DNA from: Pyropia yezoensis
Taxonomy: Eukaryota > Rhodophyta > Bangiophyceae > Bangiales > Bangiaceae
Assembly (NCBI GenBank): GCA_009829735.1
Contig: CM020619.1
Location: 20,217,816-20,281,815 of the forward strand
Direction: 5' to 3'
Length of the DNA stretch: 64,000 nt
Below are positions 20,839 through 30,445 of the stretch, piece after piece. The notes under the pieces are model-generated. The model saw only the letters and a list, made by a program, of their open reading frames with translations. It ran no database searches and was not told the DNA's origin. Numbering within the stretch: the first letter of the stretch is position 1; the number at the start of each line of letters is the position of its first letter. The translations under genes were made by a program, and so were the position numbers.

Positions 20839-22586
20839 GGGTCCGAGGAGTCCTTAGAGGTTTCGGTCTCCAGGTCAAAGTCCGTAGGAGCTTCCCTTGC
20901 CAGAGCCTCCGTGATGCTCTGTAAGGTTGCCACTCGGATGGCATGTACCTGTGCCTTGTCCATCTTGGAGGGTGCCCGCCGGTCAGCCCAGTTGACCACC
21001 TTTGCAAACACCAGTCCTTGACGCTTGAGTTTCTCCTGGAGATCCTTGGGAATGGTTGGGCACTGGTAGGACATATGATCCTCCTTCTGGCACAGCCAGC
21101 AAGACCGGAACCGCTGGTTCCTGATCTGCTTGGGGGCGACCAGGGAAGGTTGCTCCTTAGAAACGAAGCCGCCCCACTTGTCCCTTGACTCCATGGGTGA
21201 GGCCTCGCCAACTGCGAGTACCGGTACAGGGTTATCACCTCCCTTATACTTGTCGGGTCCGGGACGAACTCGCGACAACGGCTTGGGAGTTGATACCATA
21301 GGAGCCTGGAGGGCCTTTGCTTGCCGGTGCTTGCCCTGGGTGTAGGCCATCAACTGCTGGAAGGTATGTTCTTGATGTTCCTGGTTGTAGTTCTCCGCAT
21401 CCACTTGAAGATATTCAGGAAGCCCCTCCGAGAAGATCATCTTGAGCCTGTCCTCAGGGTAAACGTTGCCACAAGCATCGCCCATCTCCCGGACACGACG
21501 GGCGAACGCCTCTGGAGTCTCTTGTCTCTCCATGGTTGCCCGGTTCAGCCTACCGACTGCCTTACGCAGGGAGTCCGCATCTGCGTAGTTGGACAGGAGC
21601 CAGTTGACCGCCTCCGGATAACTCGCGACGGTACGTCCAACAATGTGCCCGGCAGAGTCTGGTAGAACCTGTGCAAACCGCTGTTCCGCTTCTCCGGTCA
21701 TGAAGTTAACCAGGAGATAGAGAGCCTTGCCCTCGGACACATCGTTGTCATTGCATGCCTTGACAAACCGGCGCAGGAAGGCAAAGATAAGCGCCGGTTT
21801 CTTCCCGGAAAACTTAGGATGTCCCCCAAAGCTCGGCTGCATTCGCCGGCTCAGGGATGCCATCTTCTTGGCCATCTTCCGGGTGTAACCTTGGTCTTGG
21901 TTCTCCAGCCGGTAGTTACCCCAATACGTGACCTTGTTCAGGGTGGCATCTCCCACTTGGTGGGCAGGGAAGTCGAACTCGACTAGCCTGCGCCGGGTAG
22001 GACCGGGAGATGCATCCCAGTCATATCCCTCCTCAGAGCTGGAGGAACTGGTCTCGCTGGTGCTAGAGCGACGGCGACGACGCCGACGCCTACGGCTGCT
22101 CCGGTTACCGGTCTTGGAGCTCCCCGCCCCATAGGACGCAAGGGGAGGAAAAGCTTGGCCGGTCCCAGGAGTCGAAGTCTCAGGAAGACCCGTAGAACCA
22201 GTCATAGCGGTGCCTCCGGCACTGCTAGTGCCCACAGGAAGAGGTGTATACACCCAGCTGCCATGTGTGGGTCCAGGAGTAAACACACCAGGGGCTATCC
22301 CTGGAGGTTGAGGAGTAGAACCGACAGGAGGGAGACGTCTGCTGCGAGCGGACTCGAACGCCGTTGACCCCGGGGTGGCTCCCACAGGAGGAACAGCCGG
22401 AGGAACGGGAGCAGGCGGTACTTGGCCGCCTGTAGACTCCAGTCCACTACCGGATGTCACGCCCAGGTCTGCTTCACCCGTAGGGAGAACGCCGGGTTGG
22501 GCACCGTCCCCCGCGGTGACCAGGGATGCGTCAAGGGATGCGGGGTCTACCCCTTCGGGCACCGTCGTGCCAGGGAGGGTAGCCAT
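20826..22586 (-). CDS. gag: Element C gag with CCHC zinc knuckle
   Basis: 586 residues from the ATG at 22586 to the TAG at 20826. It forms the particle that packages element RNA. Residues 1-140 are Gly/Pro/Thr-rich. A stretch of Arg followed by Ser/Glu (about residues 150-185) precedes the capsid domain (about residues 240-430), which contains the LIFAFLRRFVKACNDNDVSE and EAVNWLLSNY blocks shared with element B gag. One CX2CX4HX4C knuckle (CWLCQKEDHMSYQC) lies near 21060-21100. The tail is acidic. The final codons CCG GGA AAC GAG TAG contain the slippery heptamer for entry into pol. Confidence 0.92.
   Translation of the reverse strand: MATLPGTTVPEGVDPASLDASLVTAGDGAQPGVLPTGEADLGVTSGSGLESTGGQVPPAPVPPAVPPVGATPGSTAFESARSRRLPPVGSTPQPPGIAPGVFTPGPTHGSWVYTPLPVGTSSAGGTAMTGSTGLPETSTPGTGQAFPPLASYGAGSSKTGNRSSRRRRRRRRRSSTSETSSSSSEEGYDWDASPGPTRRRLVEFDFPAHQVGDATLNKVTYWGNYRLENQDQGYTRKMAKKMASLSRRMQPSFGGHPKFSGKKPALIFAFLRRFVKACNDNDVSEGKALYLLVNFMTGEAEQRFAQVLPDSAGHIVGRTVASYPEAVNWLLSNYADADSLRKAVGRLNRATMERQETPEAFARRVREMGDACGNVYPEDRLKMIFSEGLPEYLQVDAENYNQEHQEHTFQQLMAYTQGKHRQAKALQAPMVSTPKPLSRVRPGPDKYKGGDNPVPVLAVGEASPMESRDKWGGFVSKEQPSLVAPKQIRNQRFRSCWLCQKEDHMSYQCPTIPKDLQEKLKRQGLVFAKVVNWADRRAPSKMDKAQVHAIRVATLQSITEALAREAPTDFDLETETSKDSSDPGNE
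20832..20838 (-). promoter_or_regulatory. -1 ribosomal frameshift heptamer GGGAAAC at gag end
   Basis: Read on the minus strand in gag frame the heptamer is G GGA AAC, the X XXY YYZ form, five codon positions before or at the gag stop. A -1 slip gives GGG AAA CGA and leads into the open pol frame with no stop until 19456. The same position in element B reads GGGAGAC. The same heptamer is a known site in some retroviral gag-pro junctions. No downstream pseudoknot has been worked out here. Confidence 0.8.
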
Positions 22587-22774
22587 GTTGGTCTCTTGAC
22601 AGCCACAGTCCAGTTGCCTGCGTGTCCAAAGATCGCAAGACCACAAGAGAGGGGTTGGAGAGCCAGGAATGGGGTTCCCGTGAACGGGTGCAAATAATTC
22701 CCAAACCACAGAAAAAGACAGAACAGGAACAACGCAACCGCTGCTCCCAAATGTCTCTTCTCAAACACTCCAAT

Positions 22775-22791
22775 CCCCTGCTGCTCCACCA
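22775..22791 (-). promoter_or_regulatory. Primer-binding site of element C
   Basis: On the minus strand TGGTGGAGCAGCAGGGG lies 4 bp inside the 5' LTR border. The first 12 bases are identical to those of elements A and B. Confidence 0.8.
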
Positions 22792-22795
22792 AATA

Positions 22796-23366
22796 TGTGG
22801 TATAAAACTCGATCCTCTCAGACACGTGTCAATATCCCTCGGGGGAAAGGGACAGGTAACGCAGAAAGGGGAACTACGAGAATGGTATGCCTGTTGCCTC
22901 ACGTGCCTGCTCGCAGAGCAAACAGATACGCACGGTAGTGCACACGGGGAAGAGGAAAGCAAACGCGCAGTTGTCTTTTTCCTGAGGGCGCGGGCCAAGG
23001 GCGCCTCGCTGTCCCTCTTAACGTGCATCTGGGGGAACCCCGGCACGTTGGCCAGGTAGCCCCCCCATAACCCCGAGTGGCCCCGACCCGAGTCTAACCT
23101 CGTCAGGTCGGGGGCCACTATCACTACTAATTCTATTCCCACTCACTAATCTCACACTCAAATTCTCTCAAATCAAGTCCCTCACAAATATGCAAAAACA
23201 CATCAGAAATCCCTCTCTCGCGTGTGGATAGCGTAGTCCACCGCATCCCAGTGCCGGGCACGGGCCACGGCCGCCAACCATCGCCACACGGCGGGCGTGT
23301 TCTGGCACCTGGTGCCCTCTGGTTGCAGTCCCGGGTCGGCGCCAAGTCGGGGCCAGGGATGCTACA
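22796..23366 (-). repeat. 5' LTR of element C
   Basis: 571 bp, same sequence as 13717-14287. Followed at 23367-23371 by TTGTT, the right half of the target duplication. Confidence 0.95.
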
Positions 23367-23489
23367 TTGTTATTTGTACATGCCACGGTCAGAAACAAGG
23401 TGCAACACCGCTCGCGTCGGCGTCGCCACCTCGTCCTTGTCGTCGGCGGCGACGGCCGACGTGAACGGCCGCTGCTGCACGCCGCCTTG

Positions 23490-24659
23490 TCACCGTCGCT
23501 GCTGCAGCTCCGCGCCGCCCTGCCGCCGTTGCTGATCCGCCGCCGTGCCGCCGTCGCTGACGCACCGCGCGGCGCCTTCCCCGGCAGCGATGGCGTCGGC
23601 GGGGTGTTCCACCGCCGCCGCAGCAACGGCCGCCGGAGCCTCTAGTCCTTGTACCGGTGGCAACGCGCCGCCTAGGTCGGCCGCCGCGGCCGCGCGTACA
23701 CGCAACAGCTCCGCCGCCGCGTCGGCGGCAGCCGCCGCGGCCTCCTGGCGCACGCGGTCACGCTCTGCGGCTGCTGCCGTAGCCTCCCCCCGCTGGCGGT
23801 CCCGCTCCTCAGCGGACGACGTGCCCTGTGCCAGTAAGAGGTCCCGGTCGGCGACCGCCGCCGTTGTCTCCTCCCGAATGCGGTCCAAGTCGGCGTCCGC
23901 GTCCGCCCGCACCCGGTCCCGGTCCTCCACTATCGCCGCGGCGGCCGCGACCGCCGCCTTGACCCGCCGTCGGCCGTCGGCGGCGGCCTTCTTTGTGGCG
24001 GCGGCCATCGCCGCCGCGTCGTTCGCCGCGGCCGCTACCGCCGCGTGGGCGGTGCCCACGTCCACCACTGTGCGGTGGCCCGTAACGGCCGCCGCTTTCC
24101 GCTCCGTGGCGGCCGCCACGGCCGCGGCCGCGGCGTCCAGATAGGCGCGGAGGCCCGCCACGACGGCCGCCTCGCGTTTCGCGGCCGCCGCGAGGTCGGC
24201 GCGGACGCCCGCGGCGACCGCCGCCCCCCACTGCGCATGCATATACGTCGCTGCCGCGGCGGCCACGGCGTCATGGGCGGCGGCCGCGGCGACCGCCGGG
24301 GCGGTGGCCGCGTCGGCGCGCCGCGCCGCCGCCGCCGCCGCCGTGTCGGGGCGGCCGCCCGCGGCGGCCGCGACAGTAGCTACAACGGCGGCGGCCTCGG
24401 TGGCGACGGTCGCCGCCGTCGCCGCCGCGTCTGCCCCCCGCGCGCGATCCGCCGCGGCCGACGAGGCCGCGTCGGCCGCCGCCGACCGCGCGTCTGCTGC
24501 TGTCGACAGCGCGTCAGGGGCCGCCGCGTGCATGTCAGCGGCGGCGGCCGCGTTGGCGGTGGAGGCCGCCACCGCGGGATGTGCCGTCGGTGAGGTCAAG
24601 CCGAGTCCGCTCGAACAGTGTCCCCAGGGGTCAGAATCGACGATTTCCGAAAGGCTCAT
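23490..24659 (-). CDS. Alanine-rich coiled-coil protein encoded in the piggyBac-like element
   Basis: 389 residues from the ATG at 24659. After a short N-terminus (SEIVDSDPWG) the protein is mostly Ala with regularly spaced Arg, Asp, Glu and Lys. From about residue 260 it has heptad-like blocks (EERDRQRGEATAAAAERDRV) typical of a long helix or coiled coil. It lies inside the DNA transposon, opposite and convergent to the transposase, and its start codon falls within one of the GGCTCAAATGAGCC subterminal repeats. GC-rich repeats also open other frames here, so a shadow cannot be excluded. The mix of acidic and basic residues in this frame, and its start near the element end, favour a real gene. 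Function unknown; a partner of the transposase is one possibility. Confidence 0.5.
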   Translation of the reverse strand: MSLSEIVDSDPWGHCSSGLGLTSPTAHPAVAASTANAAAAADMHAAAPDALSTAADARSAAADAASSAAADRARGADAAATAATVATEAAAVVATVAAAAGGRPDTAAAAAARRADAATAPAVAAAAAHDAVAAAAATYMHAQWGAAVAAGVRADLAAAAKREAAVVAGLRAYLDAAAAAVAAATERKAAAVTGHRTVVDVGTAHAAVAAAANDAAAMAAATKKAAADGRRRVKAAVAAAAAIVEDRDRVRADADADLDRIREETTAAVADRDLLLAQGTSSAEERDRQRGEATAAAAERDRVRQEAAAAAADAAAELLRVRAAAAADLGGALPPVQGLEAPAAVAAAAVEHPADAIAAGEGAARCVSDGGTAADQQRRQGGAELQQRR

Positions 24660-24713
24660 TTGAGCCTCAGCACCGGCTCATTTGAGCCTTTTTTGAGGTA
24701 CACTAGACACTAG
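24652..24713. repeat. Right terminal and subterminal repeats of the piggyBac-like element
   Basis: Two copies of GGCTCATTTGAGCC (24653-24666 and 24675-24688) and the inverted end ACTAGACACTAG (24702-24713). This mirrors the left end. The first copy overlaps the ATG of the alanine-rich gene. Confidence 0.78.
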
Positions 24714-25022
24714 CTCGGTTGGAGCCGCCCGCGTGGGTTAACACGTGGCCATCGGCTTGCCCAGCGACGGACCGCCGCCATCCTCTCTCCATGCTCCAAA
24801 AGCGCAAGGCCTGCCCTCCCCCCTTCCACGCCCACGCGTCGGCCACCTCCCCGCCTACGCGCCCCTTCCCCGCTGGATGGGCTGGGAGGGGGCGTGCGCT
24901 GCGCGCGCGCCGCCTGCACGCGGCGGTTTTGGCGGCACCGTGGCCCCCCCCTCGCCCGGCCACCGTCTCGCACCTCGGTCGTGGCGCCCCGCGGCCCGGG
25001 CAGGGCGGGCCAACGAGCCGCC

Positions 25023-25437
25023 ATGGCCACCAGTGGCGTTTGCTGCAGCGGCACCGGCGTCGGTGACGGCGGCGACAGCGACCATGCCCTCCACGCGTGG
25101 GCGGGGGACCTGCCGGGCGCCCCCCCGCCGCCTGCCGCCACGGGCGGTGGCGGCCCCCGCCCCCCCGCCCCTGCCCCTCCCCCAACCCAGTGGACGGGTG
25201 TTGTACTCATTGACTGTACCGCCGCCGCAATGGACGTGTGGCTCACCAACGGCATTGCAACCTACCACCGGGAGGGGGGGGTGGGCGGCCTGGTCACCAC
25301 CCTACCCCTGGCGGGGGTGGGGGGGGGGGCGGGGGGAGGCGCCTGCCTCCCGCTCGCCGGCGCGTTGATGGGGGCCCTGGACCAGCCGGGAAAGGCGTAC
25401 GTGGTGGTGGACGGGGAGGTGGGGGAGGGGTCGGGGG

Positions 25438-25469
<32 letters not shown>

Positions 25470-25949
25470 AGTGGCACCGCCCTTGGCAATGTCGACGGCG
25501 CCGCGGCCCGCCCCGTGACACTAACGTGGGCGCTCCCCCCCGACGGGGGCGGCGTGACGGCGGCGTGGCGCCTCGGCCGGGGCACTCCCGACGGCGGCGC
25601 GGCCATGGCGGTGGCGCTCGCCACCCGCACGCGCGCGGTGCGCGCCGCCGCCGCCCGCGCCGCCGCCACCGCCGCGCGCGTGCGGGCGGTGGCGGCAGAG
25701 CTGCGCGCCGCCGCCGCGGCAGTGGCGGCCGACACGGCGGCGACGACGACGGCGGGGGCGGCCGGGGCGGGCGCCGAGCTCGCGCTGGTCACGGCGGTCG
25801 TTGCGCCCGCCTCGGCGGCCATCAATGCAATCAAGAGGCGGGCAGCGGCGGTGGAGGCGGCGGCCGTGGGCGGCGACGCGGGGCATGACGCCGTGGAGGT
25901 AGGGATGGAGACGGGGTCGGAAGGTAGGGGGGCGCTGCGTGGGAAGTAG
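25023..25949 (+). CDS. Head-plus-coiled-coil protein, possibly XRCC4/PAXX-like
   Basis: 308 residues from the ATG at 25023. After a Pro/Gly-rich N-terminus, residues about 60-200 alternate short hydrophobic strands (GVVLIDCTAAAMDVWLTN, KAYVVVDGEV, VTLTWALP, TAAWRLG). A continuous Ala/Arg/Glu helix follows from about residue 195 to 285, then an acidic tail. A small beta head with a DxxxxWxT-type strand followed by a long helix is the layout of the XRCC4/XLF/PAXX superfamily (end-joining DNA repair). This is a resemblance of layout only; no signature residue proves it. Start choice: the frame extends upstream to 24894 without an ATG before 25023. Convergent with the kelch gene. Confidence 0.4.
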
Positions 25950-26236
25950 GGCGCTGCGTGGGAAGGGGGCGATGATGCTGGCAGCGGCTGAAGCGGTGGC
26001 GGTGGCGACGCTGGGTCGGGACGTTGACGCACGGGACAGCCCGCGGGACGCCTCCCGCCCGGGCGTCACGCAACGGCGGCCGCCCGCGGCGCGGCGGCAC
26101 GGTCGCGGGCGTGCCCCCCGTAGGGGCGCTGCCCCGCGCCCGGTTCCGCCCTCTTGCTCGTTTTCCCTGCAAGTGTTTATAATGGCGCCGCTTCCTCGTC
26201 ACCGCGGGCGGGGGGGGGAGGTGTGTGGCGGCTGCG

Positions 26237-26775
26237 TCAGCTGGCCGCCGCGGGGAGCACCCCCCCCCACCCCTCCCCCGCCCCCCCTCGCCCCGCCCCC
26301 CCGCCCCCGAGCGGCAGCAGCCGCACGTCATTGTGCAGCACAGACTCGCCGTCGGTGGCGCCTGGCGCGGCGCCTCCCACCACCAACGCGACGTCGGCCG
26401 CGGCGGCTGCACCCACCAACCCCCCCTGGCCCCCGCCCGCCACTGCCGACGCCGCAGCGGCCGCCGACAAGACGGCAGCGGCAGCACCCGCACGGGGTGC
26501 CACCGCCGCGGGCCGCCCCCCCCCCCCCCCCCCCCCCCCCGTCACGCGGGACCACGTCCACGTTGCCACGTCCAGGTCATAGACGTCGCCATACCAGGCG
26601 GCGGCGGCGGCGGAGCCCAGCTCGTCCCACCCCCCTGCCACGCGCAGCGTCGTGCCGCCACGCGTGGCGATCGCTATGTGACCCGTCCGTGGTGGCGGCG
26701 GCGGGCCCCGCACGGTCGGCGCCGACCAGGTGCCGCCGGTTGCGGCGGCGGCGGCGACGGTCGCGGCGGCAGTGC

Positions 26776-26806
<31 letters not shown>

Positions 26807-29688
26807 GCTGCCGTCGGCGGCAGTTGCAGCGGGCGTGTACACCCACACGTCGTTAAAGCTGCGGCCCCGGTCATTGCCCCCAAAGAGGACCAGGACGGGC
26901 GTCGTTGGCCGTGGCGGGGAAGGGGCGGCGCCGCTGCCGTCGCCACCCCCCTCGCCTCCGCCGCCGCCGCCTCCACCCGCACCGCCCGCCACGGTCGCCG
27001 CGGCCACGGTGGCACCCGCCGGCGGCTGCCGTTCGGTACGCCCCTCGGCGCTGCCGCCGCAGGCGCCGCCCCCCTCCCCCCCCCCCACCGGCAATTGGCA
27101 CACGGTGAGCGTCGCGTAGGCCCGCGGTGGAGGCCGCGCGCCGAGCGCTGCGGCTGCGGCCGCCAGGCCCGTCTTACGAGCCCGCGCGCGGCTCCACGCC
27201 CATGTGCGGGTGTTGAGGAAGGCGAGGTCATTGAGCCACCGGGCGCCGCAGACGCCCCCAAAGACGGCCAGCAGCGGGTCTGGGGGTGGCGGTGACGGCA
27301 CGCCGTCGCCGCTGCCGCCGCTGCCAGCAGGGGGCGGCAGCTGCAGCAACGCCGCGGCGTGGCCGCCGCGAGGGGGGGGGGGTGGCCCCACCGTGAAGGG
27401 GGACCGCCACTGGCGGGCGGCCACGTCGAGCACGAGCACTCCCGCCAGTTGCTCCCGGTCGCCCGATACGACCGCCCGCTCGCCGCCAAAAACCAGCACC
27501 CGCGCCTCGTCGAGCGCCGTTGCCGAGTGCCACGCGCGGCCGCCGCCGGGGAGGGGCGGCAGCGGCGGCAGGCACCCGTCGGGGGGTGAGGGGGGAGGGG
27601 CCGCGACGGAAGGGGGGACAGGCGTGCTGCCAGCGACAGCCGCCGCCGCCGCAGCTGCTGCTGCTGCCGCCGCCGGGGAGAGGGGTGACGACGACCAGCG
27701 AATGATGAGGCCGCCAGGCGCGCCAGGCGCGGCGGCCACGGCGGCCAGGGCGGCCGTCTCGAGCACCCCCGCGTCGCCCTCACCACCCAAGGCGACCAGC
27801 TGACATGCTGGCGCTCCTGCCGCCGCGGGCAGCGCGGTGAGGGTGTGGCCCCAGCAAGGGGGGGGGTGGCCGGTCGCACCCGGCAATGATGGCTCGGTGC
27901 GCTCGACGGCCGTCGTTCCAGCCGCCGCGCCAGCCGCCGCCGCTTTGTCGCCGGCCGCAGCCGCGGCTGACGGTGCCCTGTTGGACGTCGGCGCCAGCAC
28001 CACGTCAATCGGCACGCCAGCGCTGCGGTCTCGGGCGCGCGGCAGCGGGGGCGCTGCTGGGCGCTCAACGCTGGCCGCCGCCGGCCGGGGAGGCGACCCG
28101 CCCGGCGGCGGCGGCGGCGGTGGTGGCGGTGGCGGCGTCGGCCGCTCCCCGTCGCTGCTGCCGCAGCTGCTGTCCCCCCCGCCTACACGCGCCAGTGGCT
28201 CTACCGTATTGCTAAAGCGGACCCTCTTGGCGCCACCCGCGCGGTCGCCGCTGACGGTGACGGTGGGGGGGGGCGGGCGTCCGAGGGCCTCGGCCAACGT
28301 GACCTGCCGCGCGGGCCCGCGCGAACGCTTGACAGGTTGGGGGGGGGGGGCGAGAGCGAGGGGGGATGGAGTGCCCGCACCATCCACTCGTGCCGCACAG
28401 TGGGTGGCAGCCACGCCGGCGGGTGGCGTGTCTGCAGCCCCGAACGCGGTGGTGGGGGGAAAGGCGGCCGCAGCTGGCCCGAAGGCCCCACCTGCGCCCC
28501 CCCCCGCGGGTGTTGCAGTCGTCCCCCACCCCGCCGGGTTGCCCAGCGGTGGTGGGCTGTCCTCGGCCCCGTCAACGGCTGGGCCTCCTTGCCACTCCAT
28601 CTCGGCCTGGAGGCTCCACACCCCCGCGCTGTCCACATTGTCGGGCATCCACAGGTCGTCCGAACCGCCGCCGCCGAGCAGCTCGTCATCCCCATGGCTG
28701 CCGCCAGTGTACGAAGTGCCGTCAGGACCAAACGAGCCACCGCCACTCAGGGGCGACCGCAGCAGCGAGGCGGCCGACAAGGGGAGCGGGGGGGGAAGGC
28801 GGGGTCGACGGTCAGACCAACGGCTGGGCGTCGGCGGTGAGTCCGTGCCCAGGGCACCGCCATTGCCGCCGCCGCCTCCGCCTACGGCGGCAATGCCGAT
28901 GCTCCCACCGGCACCGCGACCGGCATCCAAACCGCCGCCAGAAGATACCACCCCAACGACACTGCCGCCACTGCCGCCGCCAATCCCACCGCCTGAGGCA
29001 CCACCGACGAGTCCAGCCTCGGTGGCCGCTCCCCCCCCCCCCCCGGCGCCTCGATGCACGCCAGCCACCGCGCGAGGCGCTGTGTGGCGGCCCCATCTGG
29101 GTGAGGCGGCGGCAGCCCGTCGCGTCTAACGGCCGGCGCGGGCGCCTCGGCAACGGGCGGAGGTGGAAAGTACAGGGGTGGCGTTGACGTGGCGGGGGCA
29201 ACCGGCGGGGGAGGGGCGGGCTGGGGGTACCCACCACCCGCTGACACCACCGACGGCGTCACGTGGGGGGACGGCTGCGGTTGTCCTTGGTTGTGGCCAA
29301 GAAGAGGGGGGGGAACGCCGCCGGAGGGGCGGGGGCCGCCCACGTCGGTCAAGGAAAAGTGAGGCTGGGTGGCAAGTGCGGCGGGGGAGGCGGCGGCGGG
29401 CGCGACGATGGCCCGAACCGGCGGCTCCCCGACAGACGTCAAAGCGCGCGGGGATGCTCCCGCCGCCGTGGTCACAGTGCCTAGCGCCCCCTCCCTGTCG
29501 CCGTCGCCACCAATGGCCGGATGAAATAGGATGTCCCCGGTGAAGTCGGTGAGGCTCAGCCGCACCCGGCCACCGCCAGCGTACGCAATGCCCGCCTGGC
29601 AGTCCGCTGGCAGGGTGACCGTCGAGCAACCGACAGCAAAGTGGGGCTGACCCGCAGCAGCCGCCGTGGCGGCCGCCATGGTCGCCAT
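26237..29688 (-). CDS. Kelch-repeat protein with Gly/Pro-rich linkers (frame break in a G14 run)
   Basis: Two overlapping minus-strand frames look like one gene. The upstream part (29688 to about 29045) starts MATMAAATAAAAGQPHFAVG and has a non-repetitive N-terminal domain of about 110 residues, then a Pro-rich part. The downstream part (29045 to 26237) has no ATG near its start. They meet at a run of 14 G on the coding strand (29031-29044); a run of 12 or 15 would join them. The C-terminal half has four or five kelch motifs, each with a VLVFGGE/VLVLFGGN strand, a conserved Gly pair and a WxW or TWxW turn (about 27560, 27270, 26890, 26700). Together they suggest a beta-propeller used for protein binding. 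Poly-Gly, poly-Ala and poly-Pro inserts separate the blades. The true start could lie upstream of 29688. Confidence 0.65.
26516..26540. repeat. C25 homopolymer coding poly-Gly
   Basis: Twenty-five C in a row on the + strand, inside the kelch frame as poly-Gly. It is likely unstable in length and prone to misassembly. Confidence 0.85.
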
Positions 29689-30445
29689 ACAGGCGCCCAC
29701 CGCCGATGACGCCGTCAACGCACCTTCGCGCGACTGTCCAAAGAGAGAGGAGAAGGTGGGGCGGGGAGCACGCGACGTCCAGGTTTGGATGTGCCGGACC
29801 GGCCCGACGGAAGGGTGACTGGAAGCAGAAAGTACGCTTACCAGCGGGACCAACGTCGTGGGGCGCACGATTAGCCGTTGCGGCTGAGGCGGGCTTGGCG
29901 GATCGTAATGGTCGTACAGCGCAGTGGGCTGGTTTGGCGGCCGCCCAGCGTATCGCTCGCGGTGGCAGCTGGATGCACGCGCGCTCAGTATGCCGGCGCG
30001 AGTTTGCGGTGGCGGCTGTCGCATGTTTGGCGGGAAACTCAGCAATGCAGAGCACCAGCCTAATATAAGTCTTGGGCGAACTGACTGCAATAGCGCCCAG
30101 AAGATCCGATCGAAGTACACTGCGTACGCCATTATATCAGAGGGTCATCCGAGAAAGTGGCCCACTGTTGTACCACACCCAATGCCACATGTACAGCTCC
30201 ATTTCAAGGTGCTTCGACGTGTTCCACACGTCATGTACAGTCAATTAAAGAACTTTTCTACAAGTCGACCATGACCGAATATTTAGCACATACAATACAC
30301 CACCAACAAATGCCACATGCAACCCTGAGCGCAGTCCTTGGGGTGCGCGGGGCGCGGTGGCATAGACGGCTGCCCCAGGTGGAAGGCCGCAGACAGAGCC
30401 GACACAGAAACAGACAGACATGGACCTAACACACACATTGATCTA
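29689..30445. other. Upstream region of the kelch gene and intergenic DNA
   Basis: The kelch-gene frame stays open upstream to 30132 without kelch-like content, so part of this may be leader or an N-terminal extension. From 30133 to 30445 the DNA is AT-richer than its surroundings and no gene is seen. Confidence 0.4.

Larger units (their letters stand above)
13717..23366 (-). mobile_element. Retroelement C, complete Ty3/gypsy chromovirus (9,650 bp)
   Basis: Both LTRs are present (13717-14287 and 22796-23366, 571 bp each, no difference found by reading). The 5-bp duplication TTGTT flanks them at 13712-13716 and 23367-23371. Sense is the minus strand: 5' LTR, primer site, gag, -1 frameshift site, protease, RT, RNase H, integrase, chromodomain. 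On the + strand a large convergent ORF fills the space between pol and the 3' LTR. Identical LTRs mean very recent insertion. Even so, pol has one in-frame TGA (19456-19458) and the antisense ORF one TAG (15132-15134), so this copy probably moved with help from a better copy or was mutated or misread since. Confidence 0.95.
10810..24713 (+). mobile_element. piggyBac-like DNA transposon, split by element C
   Basis: The ends are CTAGTGTCTAGT followed by C/G and TACC, at 10810-10826 and inverted at 24697-24713. Both ends also carry palindromic GGCTC(A/T)TTTGAGC-type subterminal repeats. Inside are a transposase of the piggyBac/PGBD class (11326-13641, +) and a convergent alanine-rich gene (23490-24659, minus). 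Element C (9,650 bp plus its 5-bp duplication) inserted between the two gene ends. Without it the transposon is about 4.25 kb. piggyBac usually uses TTAA; no TTAA sits at these ends. CTAG is present at both outer ends and could be the target duplication, which would leave TGTCTAGT as the true terminus. Confidence 0.7.

Noticed and set aside
23545-24593. Long Ala/Arg-rich + strand frames opposite the alanine-rich gene
   Set aside because: Produced by GCC/GGC repeats; no mix of charges as in the minus frame and no start near the element end.
27837-29129. 430-codon + frame opposite the kelch gene
   Set aside because: Pro/Ala-rich mirror of poly-Gly and poly-Ala codons; kelch motifs are only on the minus strand.
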